Origin: Candidatus Flexifilum affinis
GTDB taxonomy: Bacteria > Chloroflexota > Anaerolineae > Aggregatilineales > Phototrophicaceae
Direction: 5' to 3'
Length of the DNA stretch: 64,000 nt
Assembly: GCA_016713325.1 (NCBI GenBank)
Contig: JADJPJ010000017.1
Location: 1-64,000, forward strand
Shown here: positions 27,786-37,489 of the stretch, in pieces
Numbering within the stretch: position 1 is the stretch's first letter
Layout: each line of letters opens with the position of its first letter
Made by a program: the position numbers and the translations under genes
Notes under the pieces: model-generated
Database searches by the model: none
The model's input: the letters and a program-made list of their open reading frames with translations, nothing else
What the model was told of the DNA's origin: nothing

Positions 27786-28850
27786 TCAGTCGCCTGCCAG
27801 CTTTCCCTGACGCAGCTTGTCGAGCTCGCGTCCAAACTGCGCCGCGAAATCGCGCCGCTTGAGCAGTTCGCTGGCTCGAATGCGGAGCGCAACCAGCACA
27901 AGCGCCAGGATGGTCGTGAACTGCGGCAGCGCCAGGAGCAGATCCGCTGGGAGATCCAGTTCCGGACGGCCTTGCAGGTAGAACGACATCGATTCCGACA
28001 GGCCAAAGAAGAGCGAGGTGAAAAACGCGGGCACCGGCTGTTCGAACGCGAACAGCGAGACGGTGATGGCCGTCCAGCCGCGTCCATCGGTCATGTTTTC
28101 CAGGAACTGGCTGAGCACGCCGATCGAGAGAAACGACCCCGCCATGCCTGCCAGCATGCCGCTCACGGTGAGTGCGAAGATCTGAATGCGGGTGATGTTG
28201 ATGCCGACGCTTTCAGCCGCAGCCTTGTTTTCGCCGACCGCGCGCAGATGGCGGCCAAACTGCGTCCGGAAGAGGATGACCCAGACGAGCGCGACCATGA
28301 TCCAGCTCAGGTAGACCACGATGTTATGCCCGCTCAGGAGCTGGCCGACAAACGGGATCTGGCTGATGAGCGGCAGTTCGATCGTCGGCAGGCCCTTGAT
28401 GCTGGGGTCGGCGAGCGTACCAAACGCGCCGTAGAGCGTGCGCATGAAGTAGACGGTGGCGTTACTGATAAACAGGTTGACCGCAATCGCCAGGATGACG
28501 AGGTTGATGCGGATGCGCAGATACAGGACCGCGAAGACCAGCCCGAGCAGCCCTCCGGCGACCGTGGCGGCAACCACGCCAATGATGGGATCGAACCCCG
28601 TCTGATAAAGGACGGCGACGGCGACAAACGCCCCGAAGAGCATCTTGCCGTCGATGGCGAGATTCAGTACCCCCGCCCGGCTGGCAACCAGCGCCGCCAG
28701 CGAGCCCAGCACATAGGGCGTCGCAAGACGGATGCTGCTTTGCAGAAGGTTCGCGGGCAGCCCGAACAGGATGAGCAGCAGCAGGACGATGCCTGCCAGG
28801 ATTCCGATGATGCGCAGCGGGCGCTGGTACGTCTCGATTGACCGGATCAT
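27786..28850 (-). CDS. nupQ: Nucleoside ABC permease (BMP-type), second subunit
   Basis: A 354-residue permease of the branched-chain/ribose superfamily as used with BMP-type binding proteins (NupQ/YufQ). About ten helices, for example GIVLLLLILFGLPANLL. The ASRAGVLNLAIDGKMLFGAF segment is the family hallmark, and RAVGENKAAAESVGI is the cytoplasmic coupling loop that meets the ATPase. Its ATG overlaps the stop of the upstream permease by four bases (ATGA), so the operon order is binding protein, ATPase, NupP, NupQ. Confidence 0.88.
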   Translation of the reverse strand: MIRSIETYQRPLRIIGILAGIVLLLLILFGLPANLLQSSIRLATPYVLGSLAALVASRAGVLNLAIDGKMLFGAFVAVAVLYQTGFDPIIGVVAATVAGGLLGLVFAVLYLRIRINLVILAIAVNLFISNATVYFMRTLYGAFGTLADPSIKGLPTIELPLISQIPFVGQLLSGHNIVVYLSWIMVALVWVILFRTQFGRHLRAVGENKAAAESVGINITRIQIFALTVSGMLAGMAGSFLSIGVLSQFLENMTDGRGWTAITVSLFAFEQPVPAFFTSLFFGLSESMSFYLQGRPELDLPADLLLALPQFTTILALVLVALRIRASELLKRRDFAAQFGRELDKLRQGKLAGD

Positions 28851-30121
28851 GTTGCGGCTTCCTTCGGCTCCGCAGGCGGTGCTTCCGAACGCCGACGGGG
28901 CGCAAAGAGTGCACCCAGTCGCTCGCGGAGGAAGTCTTCCATCGCATTGAAAAGGATAATGAACGAAATGATGATGCCGCCTAACTGACGCGGGAGGTCT
29001 CCGAATTGCAGGTTGATCGCGCCCAGGTTCAGACCGGCGAAGATTGGCGCAACCACGAGGATGCCGAGCACCGCCTCGCGCGCAATGATGGCGACCAGCA
29101 ATCCGTCGAAGCCCGTCTGCGTCAGGTTATAGCCATCGACGACTCGTCGCTCCACCCCCAGGATTGCGATAGCTCCGGCCAACCCACTCAGCGCGCCGCT
29201 GATGAGCATCGCGCGCAGGGCCGCACGCCCTGTAGAAATTCCGCCAAAGCGGGCAAACAGCGATGAGCCCCGCGTCATCCGCTGCTCATAGCCGGCGGTC
29301 GTCCGCTTGAGGTAGAACCACACCAGCGCTGCCGCGATCAGCGCGATGAACAGACCGACGCCGACACGGGCGCCTGAAAACCAGTCCACATCGGCGAAGA
29401 AAGTGCGGTTGAACGGAATCAGCCACGCCGTGTCATCGATGCGTGCGGTGCGGGCGACGTTGTTCTGGTCGGAACGCAGCGGGAAGTTCACGAGGTAACC
29501 CACCAACTGCACGGCGATGGCATTGAAAATGATCGTGCTGATGAGCTCGTTGACGTTCAGCTTTACTTTAAGATAGCCGGGAATCCAGGAGTAGATCGCC
29601 CCCACCACCATCGCCGCGCTCATGCAGATGAGCGGCACGACCAGATGCATCCCTATCCTGAGCGCATCGGGTGCGGCCTCCGGGTCGACCACGCCGGCAA
29701 GGCCGTAGATCTGCGCCGGCACCCAGACGCCGAGAAAGGCGACCGTGACCGCACCCATGACGAACTGACCGTTCATGCCGATGCTGAACATCCCCGCCTG
29801 GAATGCCACCGTCGCCGAAAGGGCGGTGAGGATGAGCGGGGTTGCCTGTTCCAGAACGAGCGCGAGGCGGCTTCCGCCATCCCCGTAGAGCGGGCTGAAG
29901 ACGGTGGTCGTTGTGCCATCCTCATTCGGCGCCTGGAAGATCAGCAGGTCGCCAAAAGTCTTGCAGCCGCGCGGGCCAAAGCCTTCGCAGAACAGGTTCT
30001 GATACGTGTCGATAGGTGAGGCCCTGGCGAGCAGCACGAACAGGCTGCTTGCCACTAACCCCAGCACGACCGCGATCAGTGGGATGCTCACAGCATCGAG
30101 TGTGCGCCTCAATGAATTCAT
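28847..30121 (-). CDS. nupP: Nucleoside ABC permease (BMP-type), first subunit
   Basis: A 424-residue permease paired with the next one. Family marks are ATVAFQAGMFSIGMNGQFVMGAV and a coupling loop around SSLFARFGGISTGRAAL. A periplasmic insert near the N terminus (NLFCEGFGPRGCKTFGDLLI) contains two Cys. The C-terminal tail is charged. It overlaps both neighbours by four bases, so expression is strictly coupled. Confidence 0.87.
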   Translation of the reverse strand: MNSLRRTLDAVSIPLIAVVLGLVASSLFVLLARASPIDTYQNLFCEGFGPRGCKTFGDLLIFQAPNEDGTTTTVFSPLYGDGGSRLALVLEQATPLILTALSATVAFQAGMFSIGMNGQFVMGAVTVAFLGVWVPAQIYGLAGVVDPEAAPDALRIGMHLVVPLICMSAAMVVGAIYSWIPGYLKVKLNVNELISTIIFNAIAVQLVGYLVNFPLRSDQNNVARTARIDDTAWLIPFNRTFFADVDWFSGARVGVGLFIALIAAALVWFYLKRTTAGYEQRMTRGSSLFARFGGISTGRAALRAMLISGALSGLAGAIAILGVERRVVDGYNLTQTGFDGLLVAIIAREAVLGILVVAPIFAGLNLGAINLQFGDLPRQLGGIIISFIILFNAMEDFLRERLGALFAPRRRSEAPPAEPKEAAT

Positions 30122-31668
30122 AATGCTTCCTTCTCCCCGTGAGCTTCTTCTCCCTCGAGGGTGCTGCCCGCCATCAGGAGTCCCAACTTCTCTTCTGTGG
30201 CGTCCGCGCGATCCAGTACCGCGAGGATTTTTCCCGCAAACATGACCGCGATGCGGTCGCTCAGGGCCAGAATTTCGTCCAGCTCCACCGAGACAAGGAG
30301 GACGGCAGCGCCTTTGTCGCGCTCTTCGATCAGCGTCGTGTGGACGAATTCGATGCTGCCCACATCCAGGCCACGCGTGGGCTGGTTCGCGATAATCAGT
30401 TTCGGATCGCCCTTGAGTTCGCGCCCCAGAACGATCTTCTGGAGATTTCCGCCGGAAAGGGTCTTGATCGGCTCGCCGACGCGCGCCGATCGGACGACGA
30501 ATCGGTCGACGATCTCCTGCGCCAGCTTGCGCACAGGCGCAAAGTTGAAAATGCCGCGATGCGAATAAGGTTCCTGTTGATAACTGGTGATGATGACGTT
30601 TTCATCCAGATTGGTGGTCAGATTCAAACCGGTCGTCATACGGTCTTCAGGAATATGGGCGAGGCCCGCCGTCCGCCGCTCACGGACGCTTGTGTGCGTG
30701 ATGTCTTTGCCGAGGTAGGTTATTTTTCCACCGTCCACCGCTCGCATGCCCACGATGGCTTCGATCAGTTCGGTCTGCCCGTTGCCGCTGACACCGGCGA
30801 CACCCAGGATTTCGCCCGATCTCACTTCCAGGCTCGCGCCGAAAACCGCCGGCATACCGCCTGCCCCGGCGACCAACAGATGCTCCGCCTGGAGGACTGT
30901 TGCCCCTGGTATTGCATGGGCTTTCTTGACCGTGAGCGTGACGACGCGTCCGACCATCAGGTTCGCCATATCGCGGATTGTCTGGTCTTTGGCGGTGTGC
31001 GTCCCGACGTTGCGACCGCGCCGCATGGTCGTTACGCGGTCGGCAATGGCTTTCACCTCTCCCAGCTTATGGGTGATGAACAGGATCGTGCGCCCGCCTT
31101 CCGCCAGACTGCGTACAACTTTCAGAAACTCGCGCACCTCCTGCGGCGTCAGCACGGCGGTGGGCTCATCCAGGACCAGCACCTTTGCCTGGCGCTGAAG
31201 GATCTTGAGGATCTCTACGCGTTGCTGCATGCCGACCGAGATTTCGCGGATGCGTAAGTCCGGGTTCACGGGCAGCCCGAAGCTGTCTGCCAGCTTTCGC
31301 ACCGCTTCCGACTCGCTCTTGCTGTCGATGAAGCCCGCGCTGTTCGGCTCAATCCCCAGCATGATGTTTTCGGCAATGGTGAATGAAGGGACGAGTTTGA
31401 AATGCTGGTGCACCATGCCGATGCCATGCCGGATCGCATCATTGGGATGAGCGATGCGCACTGGTGCGCCGTCGATGAGGATCTGCCCCGAGTCCGGCGT
31501 GACCAATCCGTAGAGGATGCTCATCAGCGTGGTCTTGCCCGCGCCATTTTCGCCAACGATGGCATGGACTTCGCCCTTTTCGACGCTCAGGCTCACATCA
31601 TCGCAGGCCAGCACGTGGGACGAGGCGAAGTATTTGCGGATATGCTGCATTTCTACGGCATTCGTCAT
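30118..31668 (-). CDS. nupO: Nucleoside ABC transporter ATPase, duplicated
   Basis: A 516-residue ATPase with two fused ATP-binding cassettes, as in RbsA/NupO. The first half has Walker A GENGAGKTT, signature ISVGMQQRVEI and Walker B VLVLDEPTA. The second half is degenerate at Walker A (GVSGNGQTE) with signature LSGGNLQKIVL and IIANQPTRGLDVGS, the usual asymmetry of this family. ATG 31668 has a GAGG site and gives the common N terminus; the frame runs to 31722. It is separated from the binding-protein gene by 454 bases that include a poly-G tract. Confidence 0.9.
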   Translation of the reverse strand: MTNAVEMQHIRKYFASSHVLACDDVSLSVEKGEVHAIVGENGAGKTTLMSILYGLVTPDSGQILIDGAPVRIAHPNDAIRHGIGMVHQHFKLVPSFTIAENIMLGIEPNSAGFIDSKSESEAVRKLADSFGLPVNPDLRIREISVGMQQRVEILKILQRQAKVLVLDEPTAVLTPQEVREFLKVVRSLAEGGRTILFITHKLGEVKAIADRVTTMRRGRNVGTHTAKDQTIRDMANLMVGRVVTLTVKKAHAIPGATVLQAEHLLVAGAGGMPAVFGASLEVRSGEILGVAGVSGNGQTELIEAIVGMRAVDGGKITYLGKDITHTSVRERRTAGLAHIPEDRMTTGLNLTTNLDENVIITSYQQEPYSHRGIFNFAPVRKLAQEIVDRFVVRSARVGEPIKTLSGGNLQKIVLGRELKGDPKLIIANQPTRGLDVGSIEFVHTTLIEERDKGAAVLLVSVELDEILALSDRIAVMFAGKILAVLDRADATEEKLGLLMAGSTLEGEEAHGEKEAL

Positions 31669-31688
31669 GGCAACCTCGGTGAAAAGCA

Positions 31689-31794
31689 GGTTCTGGTTCT
31701 TCGTGGTCGGCGGACGAGACACTCCATGTCTTTACAGGACAGCCTGTCATCGCAGGGACAAGTAGAACACGCTCCGCCTTGAAGAACCAGAACC
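31689..31794. repeat. Long-range 14-base inverted repeat
   Basis: GGTTCTGGTTCTTC at 31689-31702 is perfectly complementary to GAAGAACCAGAACC at 31781-31794, with a 78-base loop. It lies between the binding-protein and ATPase genes, just beside the poly-G tract. It could fold in the transcript to lower expression of downstream genes, or be connected with the sequencing failure next to it. Confidence 0.5.
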
Positions 31795-31831
31795 AACTCA
31801 GGAACTCAAGTAGGGTTGCGAACCAAACAGC

Positions 31832-32115
<284 letters not shown>

Positions 32116-32122
32116 AGGCTTG

Positions 32123-33232
32123 TTAACTGGCTTCGAGCTGTGCATTGGTCACGACGATCTCGCCAGCGAGGATTGCCTCACGCGCCGCATCAATCGCCAT
32201 ACGTACCTCGGGCAGCTTTTCCACCATGTCTTCCGGACCGGTCTGGTCGAACGTGCGCGAGCAGACGCCGACATCCCAGCTCAGGCCCGCGTAGCCTTCC
32301 ACCATACCCACATTGGTGACGCCAGGGGTATAGGTATCGTTGAGGACGCTATCGACGAAGCCGAAGACCGCGTTGTCGACGCGCTTCATCGCCGACAGAA
32401 TGATCGAACCGGGATAGAGGTCATCCTGATTGCTGTCAACGCCGAGCGCGAAGTTGCCCGTCTCGGCTGCTGCAGCGAGCACGCCTTCACCGCTTCGTCC
32501 GGCGACCTGGTAGAGGATGTCCGCGCCCTGGGCATACAGGCTCAGCGCCTGTTCCTTGCCCGTCACCGGGTCCGAGAAGCTGCCGACATAGGACCGCAGC
32601 ATCTGGCAGTCCGGGCAAACCGAAAGCACGCCCTCTTCAAAGCCGACGATGAACAGGTTGATGCCGGGGAAATCGCCACCACCCACCGAGCCGACGATCT
32701 TGGTACGCGTCAGCATGCCGGAGGCGATACCGGCCAGATAGCTGTTTTCGTGCGTGAAGATGTTGAAGAGCGCCAGGTTATCGAGACCGGGGTCTTCCGG
32801 GAAGAACGATTCCTGAGCCGCGAACAACTGATCCGGAAATTCTTCCGCAATTTCGAGGACGAGCGACGGGTCAAACGCGATGCTGATGATCAGATCGGGG
32901 CGTTCCTGCACCGCGCGGCGAATGGCGGCATCGTGTTCTTCGGTGCCGGCCGTCTCGACGATGGTGCCGTTCACGCCCAGTTCGGCGATGGCGCGCTCTG
33001 CACCCGCAGCCGCCGAATCGATGAACGAGCGATCGCCACGGGGGTTGGGCAGCAGGATGATGAACGATACATCGCTGTTGTCGGGCACTTCAGCCACTTC
33101 TGTTGGCGCTGCGGAAGGATCGGCCACGCACTGGTCGACGTAGGTATCCTGAGCGCTGACCGTGGCAACGCTGAGGAATAGCAGGACGAGGATGAGCAGG
33201 ATGCTGCGTTGTATGTGACGAAGACTGACCAT
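32123..33232 (-). CDS. nupN: BMP-family nucleoside-binding protein
   Basis: A 369-residue exported binding protein of the BMP/PnrA/NupN family, which captures purine nucleosides for the adjacent importer. The signal peptide ends VATVSAQDT with no lipobox Cys. Family features: FIILLPNPRGDRSFIDSAAAGAERA, the SIAFDPSLVLEIAEEFPDQLFA segment, GMLTRTKIVGSVGGGDFPGINLF, ADILYQVAGRSGEG and ALGVDSNQDDLYPG. ATG 33232 has a GAAGGAG site. The C terminus is intact although it ends next to the poly-G tract. Confidence 0.9.
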   Translation of the reverse strand: MVSLRHIQRSILLILVLLFLSVATVSAQDTYVDQCVADPSAAPTEVAEVPDNSDVSFIILLPNPRGDRSFIDSAAAGAERAIAELGVNGTIVETAGTEEHDAAIRRAVQERPDLIISIAFDPSLVLEIAEEFPDQLFAAQESFFPEDPGLDNLALFNIFTHENSYLAGIASGMLTRTKIVGSVGGGDFPGINLFIVGFEEGVLSVCPDCQMLRSYVGSFSDPVTGKEQALSLYAQGADILYQVAGRSGEGVLAAAAETGNFALGVDSNQDDLYPGSIILSAMKRVDNAVFGFVDSVLNDTYTPGVTNVGMVEGYAGLSWDVGVCSRTFDQTGPEDMVEKLPEVRMAIDAAREAILAGEIVVTNAQLEAS

Positions 33233-33403
33233 ATTCTTCTCCTTCAATACTAAGGACTGACCGTTATTTAAACGCGATTAAATCCGTAATGCAACAGCTA
33301 AACCTCTCAAAACCCAGTTCTTTCTTTGGTGCGTGTTGCCGAAACTGCTAAACTGTCTGCGAACCCCGCACACTTTTCGGACATGGAAAGGTTTTTTGCC
33401 GCT

Positions 33404-34300
33404 ATGTCGATCGATATCATACTGGATACGGACATCGCGACCGATGTCGATGACTGTCTGGCCCTCGCGCTGATTCTGTCTTCGCCCGAACTGAGTCTCC
33501 GCGGCATTACCTGTGTGTACGGCGATGTCGATCTGCGTGCGCGCTTCACCGCCAAGCTGCTTGCCCTGCACGGCAGCACAGACATTCCTGTCACGGCCGG
33601 GGCGCGCCTGCCGCTGCTGAACAAACGCCCGGTCTACTGGGAAGGGCGAGAAGGCGAAGGGCTGCTGACCGATGACGACGCGGAGATTGCCTATTCGGGC
33701 GAAAATGCCGTCGACTTCATCGTCCGTACGGCGTTCGAGAAGCCCGGCCAAATCCACCTGGTGGGTATCGCGCCGTTGACCAACATTGCGCTGGCCCTCA
33801 TCCGCGAGCCCAAACTGCCGCTCAAGCACATCACCCTGATGGGGGGTGTGGCGCGCAGCATCGATCGGCTCGACCTGCCGTTTGCGGAACACAACATCCA
33901 GTGCGATCCGGAAGCGGCGCACATCGTGTTTTCATCGGGAATACCTACCACGCTCGTCCCCCTTGACCTGACCACCCAGGTGCGTCTCCGTGCCGAAGGC
34001 GTCGCGAAACTCCGCGCGCTGGGATCCCCCTATCATGAGGCGGTCGCGCGTCAGGTCGAGCTGTATCCGCGCTTCCAACACCTGGGGTACACGTTCGTTC
34101 ATGACCCGCTCGCCGTGGCCGCCGTCATCGACCCGACGTTCATCCGGACCGAGCGCGTGCGGATCGACGTCGAACTGGCCGGCCAGCACTCGGCAGGGAT
34201 GACTCTGATGAAGCGCGATCCCTCCGGCCATGTCGACGTTGGCGTGGCGGTGGATATCGACCGCTTTGAGACGTGGCTGGTGGAACGCCTCTGCGGTTGA
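33404..34300 (+). CDS. Nucleoside hydrolase, second copy
   Basis: A 298-residue nucleoside N-ribohydrolase distinct from the one at 25965. The Asp cluster is DTDIATDVDDCLAL; other ligand segments are IAPLTNIALA, HITLMGGVARS and NIQCDPEAAH. It lacks some purine-specific aromatic residues that could be judged only by structure. The ATG at 33404 is the normal family start; upstream ATGs at 33383 and 33326 would add residues unlike the family. It diverges from the nucleoside importer and runs into a deaminase-type gene, fitting a base-release then base-deamination route. Confidence 0.9.
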   Translation: MSIDIILDTDIATDVDDCLALALILSSPELSLRGITCVYGDVDLRARFTAKLLALHGSTDIPVTAGARLPLLNKRPVYWEGREGEGLLTDDDAEIAYSGENAVDFIVRTAFEKPGQIHLVGIAPLTNIALALIREPKLPLKHITLMGGVARSIDRLDLPFAEHNIQCDPEAAHIVFSSGIPTTLVPLDLTTQVRLRAEGVAKLRALGSPYHEAVARQVELYPRFQHLGYTFVHDPLAVAAVIDPTFIRTERVRIDVELAGQHSAGMTLMKRDPSGHVDVGVAVDIDRFETWLVERLCG

Positions 34301-34334
34301 TCGAGCTTGATGATCGAGCCTGAAAGGAACACGG

Positions 34335-35648
34335 ATGCAAACGACGACCAGGCTGCTGATGGGTGGGGCCGTTCTGTGCCTCGGCCAGCAGGACCGCATT
34401 TACGATCGCGGCTATGTGATTGTTCAGGACGACCGTATTGTCGAGGTGGGCGACGCGTCCACGCTTAGCAAGGATCGCCTGTTCGACGAAACGGTCGACT
34501 TCAGCGGCAAGCTGCTGATGCCCGGCCTTGTCAACGCGCATACCCATACGCCGATGACGCTGTTTCGCGGGCTTGCGGAAGGCGTCTCGCTGCTGACGAT
34601 GGAGGGCTGGTACAACAGCATCCGCTTGCTCGAACTGGTGATGACCCAGGACATGGTACCCGCCTCGGTCGGGGTCGCCTGTGCCGAGATGATTCGCACC
34701 GGGACGACGACTTTTGCGGACCAGTACTTCTTCATGGATGCGATCATCCCGGTCGTCCAGGAAAGCGGCTTGCGGGCGGCGCTGGCGTACGGCGTGGTGG
34801 AACTGGACGACCCCCAGGCTCGCGAACGCGAATTGGCCGCGCTCGACGGCTTCCTGGAGTCGATTAACAGCGGTGGAGACAGCCGGCTGCGCGGCTGGGT
34901 GGGGCCGCATGCCTTCTTTGTCGACAACAAACCGGCGACCATGGCCATCGAACGGCTGCTGGCGCAGAAGTACAGGACCGGACTGCACATCCACCTGTCG
35001 ACAACCGGCGAAGAAGACGATTTCTGTATGCACCAATACGGCATGACCGCAGTGCGCAAGATGGACGAACTCGGCATGTTCGATCAGCCGCTGATGGCAG
35101 CCCATTCGCTGACTATCCCGCAGGACGATTGGACGCTCCTGGGGAGTAAAGCGTTCAGCGCGGTGGCATGCGCCAGCGCCTGCATGCGCGCCGGGGCAGA
35201 TGCCGCGCCGGTTGTGGGAATGCGCGCGGCGGGCATCAATGTCGCCATCGGCACGGACAATGTCTGCAACAACAACGATTACGATCTCTTCCTGGAGATG
35301 CGTACACTCGCCAAACTTGCCTCCTACCGGGAGCGCCGTCCGGGGGCGCTGTCAGCGCGCGAGGTGCTGCACATGGCGACGGCGGGCGGCGCGCAGGCGC
35401 TCGGCCTCGCGGACGAAATCGGTGAGATCGCAGCCGGCAGGAAGGCGGACTTGATTCTTCTGGATCAGAGCGAAATTGGCTGGGGTCCGACCGAGACCCA
35501 TTCGCCCTTCACGGCGCTGGTCTACAGCGTCAACGGGATGCACGTGACAGACAGCATGGTCGACGGGCGCTGGCTGAGGCAGAGGGGGCGGGGCGGGGCG
35601 TGCGGAGAGCGAAAGCTGCTCACCGATCTGCATTACGCCAGCGGCTGA
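34335..35648 (+). CDS. Amidohydrolase, nucleobase/nucleoside deaminase-like
   Basis: A 437-residue metal-dependent amidohydrolase of the TrzN/AtzA/MtaD/SsnA group. Metal ligands are H-x-H at residues 69-71 (NAHTHTPM), a His in GLHIHLSTTGEE, another in MAAHSLTIP, and the Asp in AIGTDNVCNN. The group deaminates S-adenosylhomocysteine, methylthioadenosine, guanine or cytosine. Since it follows a nucleoside hydrolase by 34 bases with an AAAGGA site, purine or pyrimidine deamination is the best guess. The AHSL segment replaces the more usual A-H-C/G. Confidence 0.82.
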   Translation: MQTTTRLLMGGAVLCLGQQDRIYDRGYVIVQDDRIVEVGDASTLSKDRLFDETVDFSGKLLMPGLVNAHTHTPMTLFRGLAEGVSLLTMEGWYNSIRLLELVMTQDMVPASVGVACAEMIRTGTTTFADQYFFMDAIIPVVQESGLRAALAYGVVELDDPQARERELAALDGFLESINSGGDSRLRGWVGPHAFFVDNKPATMAIERLLAQKYRTGLHIHLSTTGEEDDFCMHQYGMTAVRKMDELGMFDQPLMAAHSLTIPQDDWTLLGSKAFSAVACASACMRAGADAAPVVGMRAAGINVAIGTDNVCNNNDYDLFLEMRTLAKLASYRERRPGALSAREVLHMATAGGAQALGLADEIGEIAAGRKADLILLDQSEIGWGPTETHSPFTALVYSVNGMHVTDSMVDGRWLRQRGRGGACGERKLLTDLHYASG

Positions 35649-35835
35649 TGCGGTCGTACGCTGCACGTGGGTCGCGGCCGAAGGCGGCATGTGTTCCGGC
35701 CGGTTCGGCGGTGATGGCGCGACCTGATCGCGGATGCAGTGGAGTGGAGGCGCTCATCAGCCTTTGCGAAGAAATGCGTGCAGTATCAGAAAGCCTCGTG
35801 TCCCTGCCAATACACTACGCACTCCCTGGACACCG

Positions 35836-37324
35836 CTAGATCCGCGCCAGCGCGTCGAACTGCGGCTTGAGCGCTGGATAGAGTTGCCGGTAGATGTCGA
35901 ACAACCGGCCGTAAGTTTCCTGGCGGGCCGGGTTCGGCAGATACTCCCCGTTCGATCTGGGCCGCCTGGGCCGCTGCCAGACCCGCATCGGGGATCAGGC
36001 CGACGCCCGCAGCAGCCAGCAGCACGTCTCCAAGCGGAGCGCCCGCGTTGTCCTTGAGGACGACCAGCGGCTGATGCGTGATGTCGGCAATGATCTGGCA
36101 CCAGAGCGTGCTGCGAGTCGGCCCGCCGACGGCACGGAGTTCGCTGACCGTCGCGCCGACTTCGCGCGCCACCTGGATGTTGTGCATCATCGAGAAGGCG
36201 ACGCCTTCCATCACTGCGCGGATCAACTGCGGCTGGCGGGTGTTCAGGCTCAGCCCGAAGAACACGCCGCGCGCATGACCATCGTTGATCGGCTGGAGTT
36301 CGCCGCTCAGATAGGGTAGGAAGAGCAGGCCGCCCGCGCCGGGTTCGCTCTCCGCCGCCCGCGCGGTCAGGTCGTTGAAGTCGTGCTGATTCAGCAGATC
36401 GCGGCACCAGGCCAGCGACGCGCCGAACGCGACGATCGTCCCGCCGACGAACCACTGCTTCTCCAGCACATGGGCAAAGGTCAGGAGTTGGGGATGGGCC
36501 AGCGGCTTATCCTGCGCGATGTAGATCGACCCGCCCGTGCCCAGCGACAGCATCGTCTGGCCCGGCCGGTGCACGCCGACGGCCAACCCTGCCGACGAGG
36601 TATCCTCACCCCCGGCGATGACGGGTGTCCCGGCCTTCAGGTGCATGGCGCTGGCGGCTTCGGGTGTCACCTGCCCGATCACCTGCTGGCACGGGGCGAC
36701 GCGCGGATACAGCGAGCGCTCGATGCCGAATGCCTCGATCAGCTCGTCCGACCAGTCGCATGCCGCCTGATCGAAGGCGAAAGGGATGCTGGCGTCGGAG
36801 ACGTTCAGCACACGCTCGCCAGTCAGCCGCATATTGATGTAGCCAGTCGTCGTCAGGCAGGTAGACGCGCGGCGCAGCACGTCCGGTTCGTGTTCTTGCA
36901 GCCAGATCAGCTTGGGATCGGTGTTGTAGGGGCCGGGCTGTTTGCCGTTGATGGCCAGGAGGCGTTCGCCGGCGCGTTCGCGCATGAACTGGCACTGCGC
37001 CTCGGAGCGGGCGTCCATCCAGATGATGCCAGGTCGCACCGGCATGCCGGCACCATCGACCAGGACGGCGCCGGCCCCTTGCCCGCTGATGCCGACTGCC
37101 GCCACCTGTTCAGGACGCGCGCCGGATTCCGTCATGACGCGGGCGGCCACCGCCACCGCACCCTGCCACCAGTCTTCGGGATTCTGTTCGGTCCAGCCAG
37201 AGCGGGGCGTGTACAACGGATAGGTGGCGGTTGCCTGGGCGATGGTCTTGCCGGTGGGGGTGGCCAGCAACGCCTTGGCGTTGGTCGTGCCGATATCGAT
37301 GCCCAAAATCAATGTTTCTTTCAC
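35836..37324 (-). pseudogene. FGGY carbohydrate kinase with a late frameshift
   Basis: A xylulokinase-like sugar or polyol kinase. ATP phosphate loop GIDIGTTNAK, then GISGQGAGAV where true xylulokinases have GQMHG; G-Q-G-x-G is nearer to erythritol-type kinases. GGEDTSSAGLAVG and the SLGTGGSIYI adenosine motif follow. The natural C terminus (GEYLPNPARQETYGRL and on to a TAG at 35836) lies in another frame: one G is missing from the run near 35953, so the frame as written ends in unrelated residues at 35786. Probably a sequencing error. GTG 37324 gives the family start. It diverges from the GlpD-like gene. Confidence 0.8.
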
Positions 37325-37489
37325 AATGAACAATCCATCTTCGAAGCAGCGCTCTCGCTGAGTATATTCACCGCCTTCGGTGACTGCAAATGCCATCCCT
37401 GCCGTCGAGACGACCATTGATCATAGGCTTGAAGTGGCAATGGTCATGTCCTTGCAGGCGAAGATGCGTTAAGGTATTGGGCATGGTGG

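Noticed and set aside
27759..28841. A 360-residue rightward open frame opposite nupQ
   Set aside because: Charged, low-hydrophobic shadow of a membrane-protein gene.
35786..35835. Extended C terminus of the FGGY kinase as written
   Set aside because: The residues after the shift do not fit the family, whereas the alternative frame gives the conserved kinase ending and a stop at 35836.
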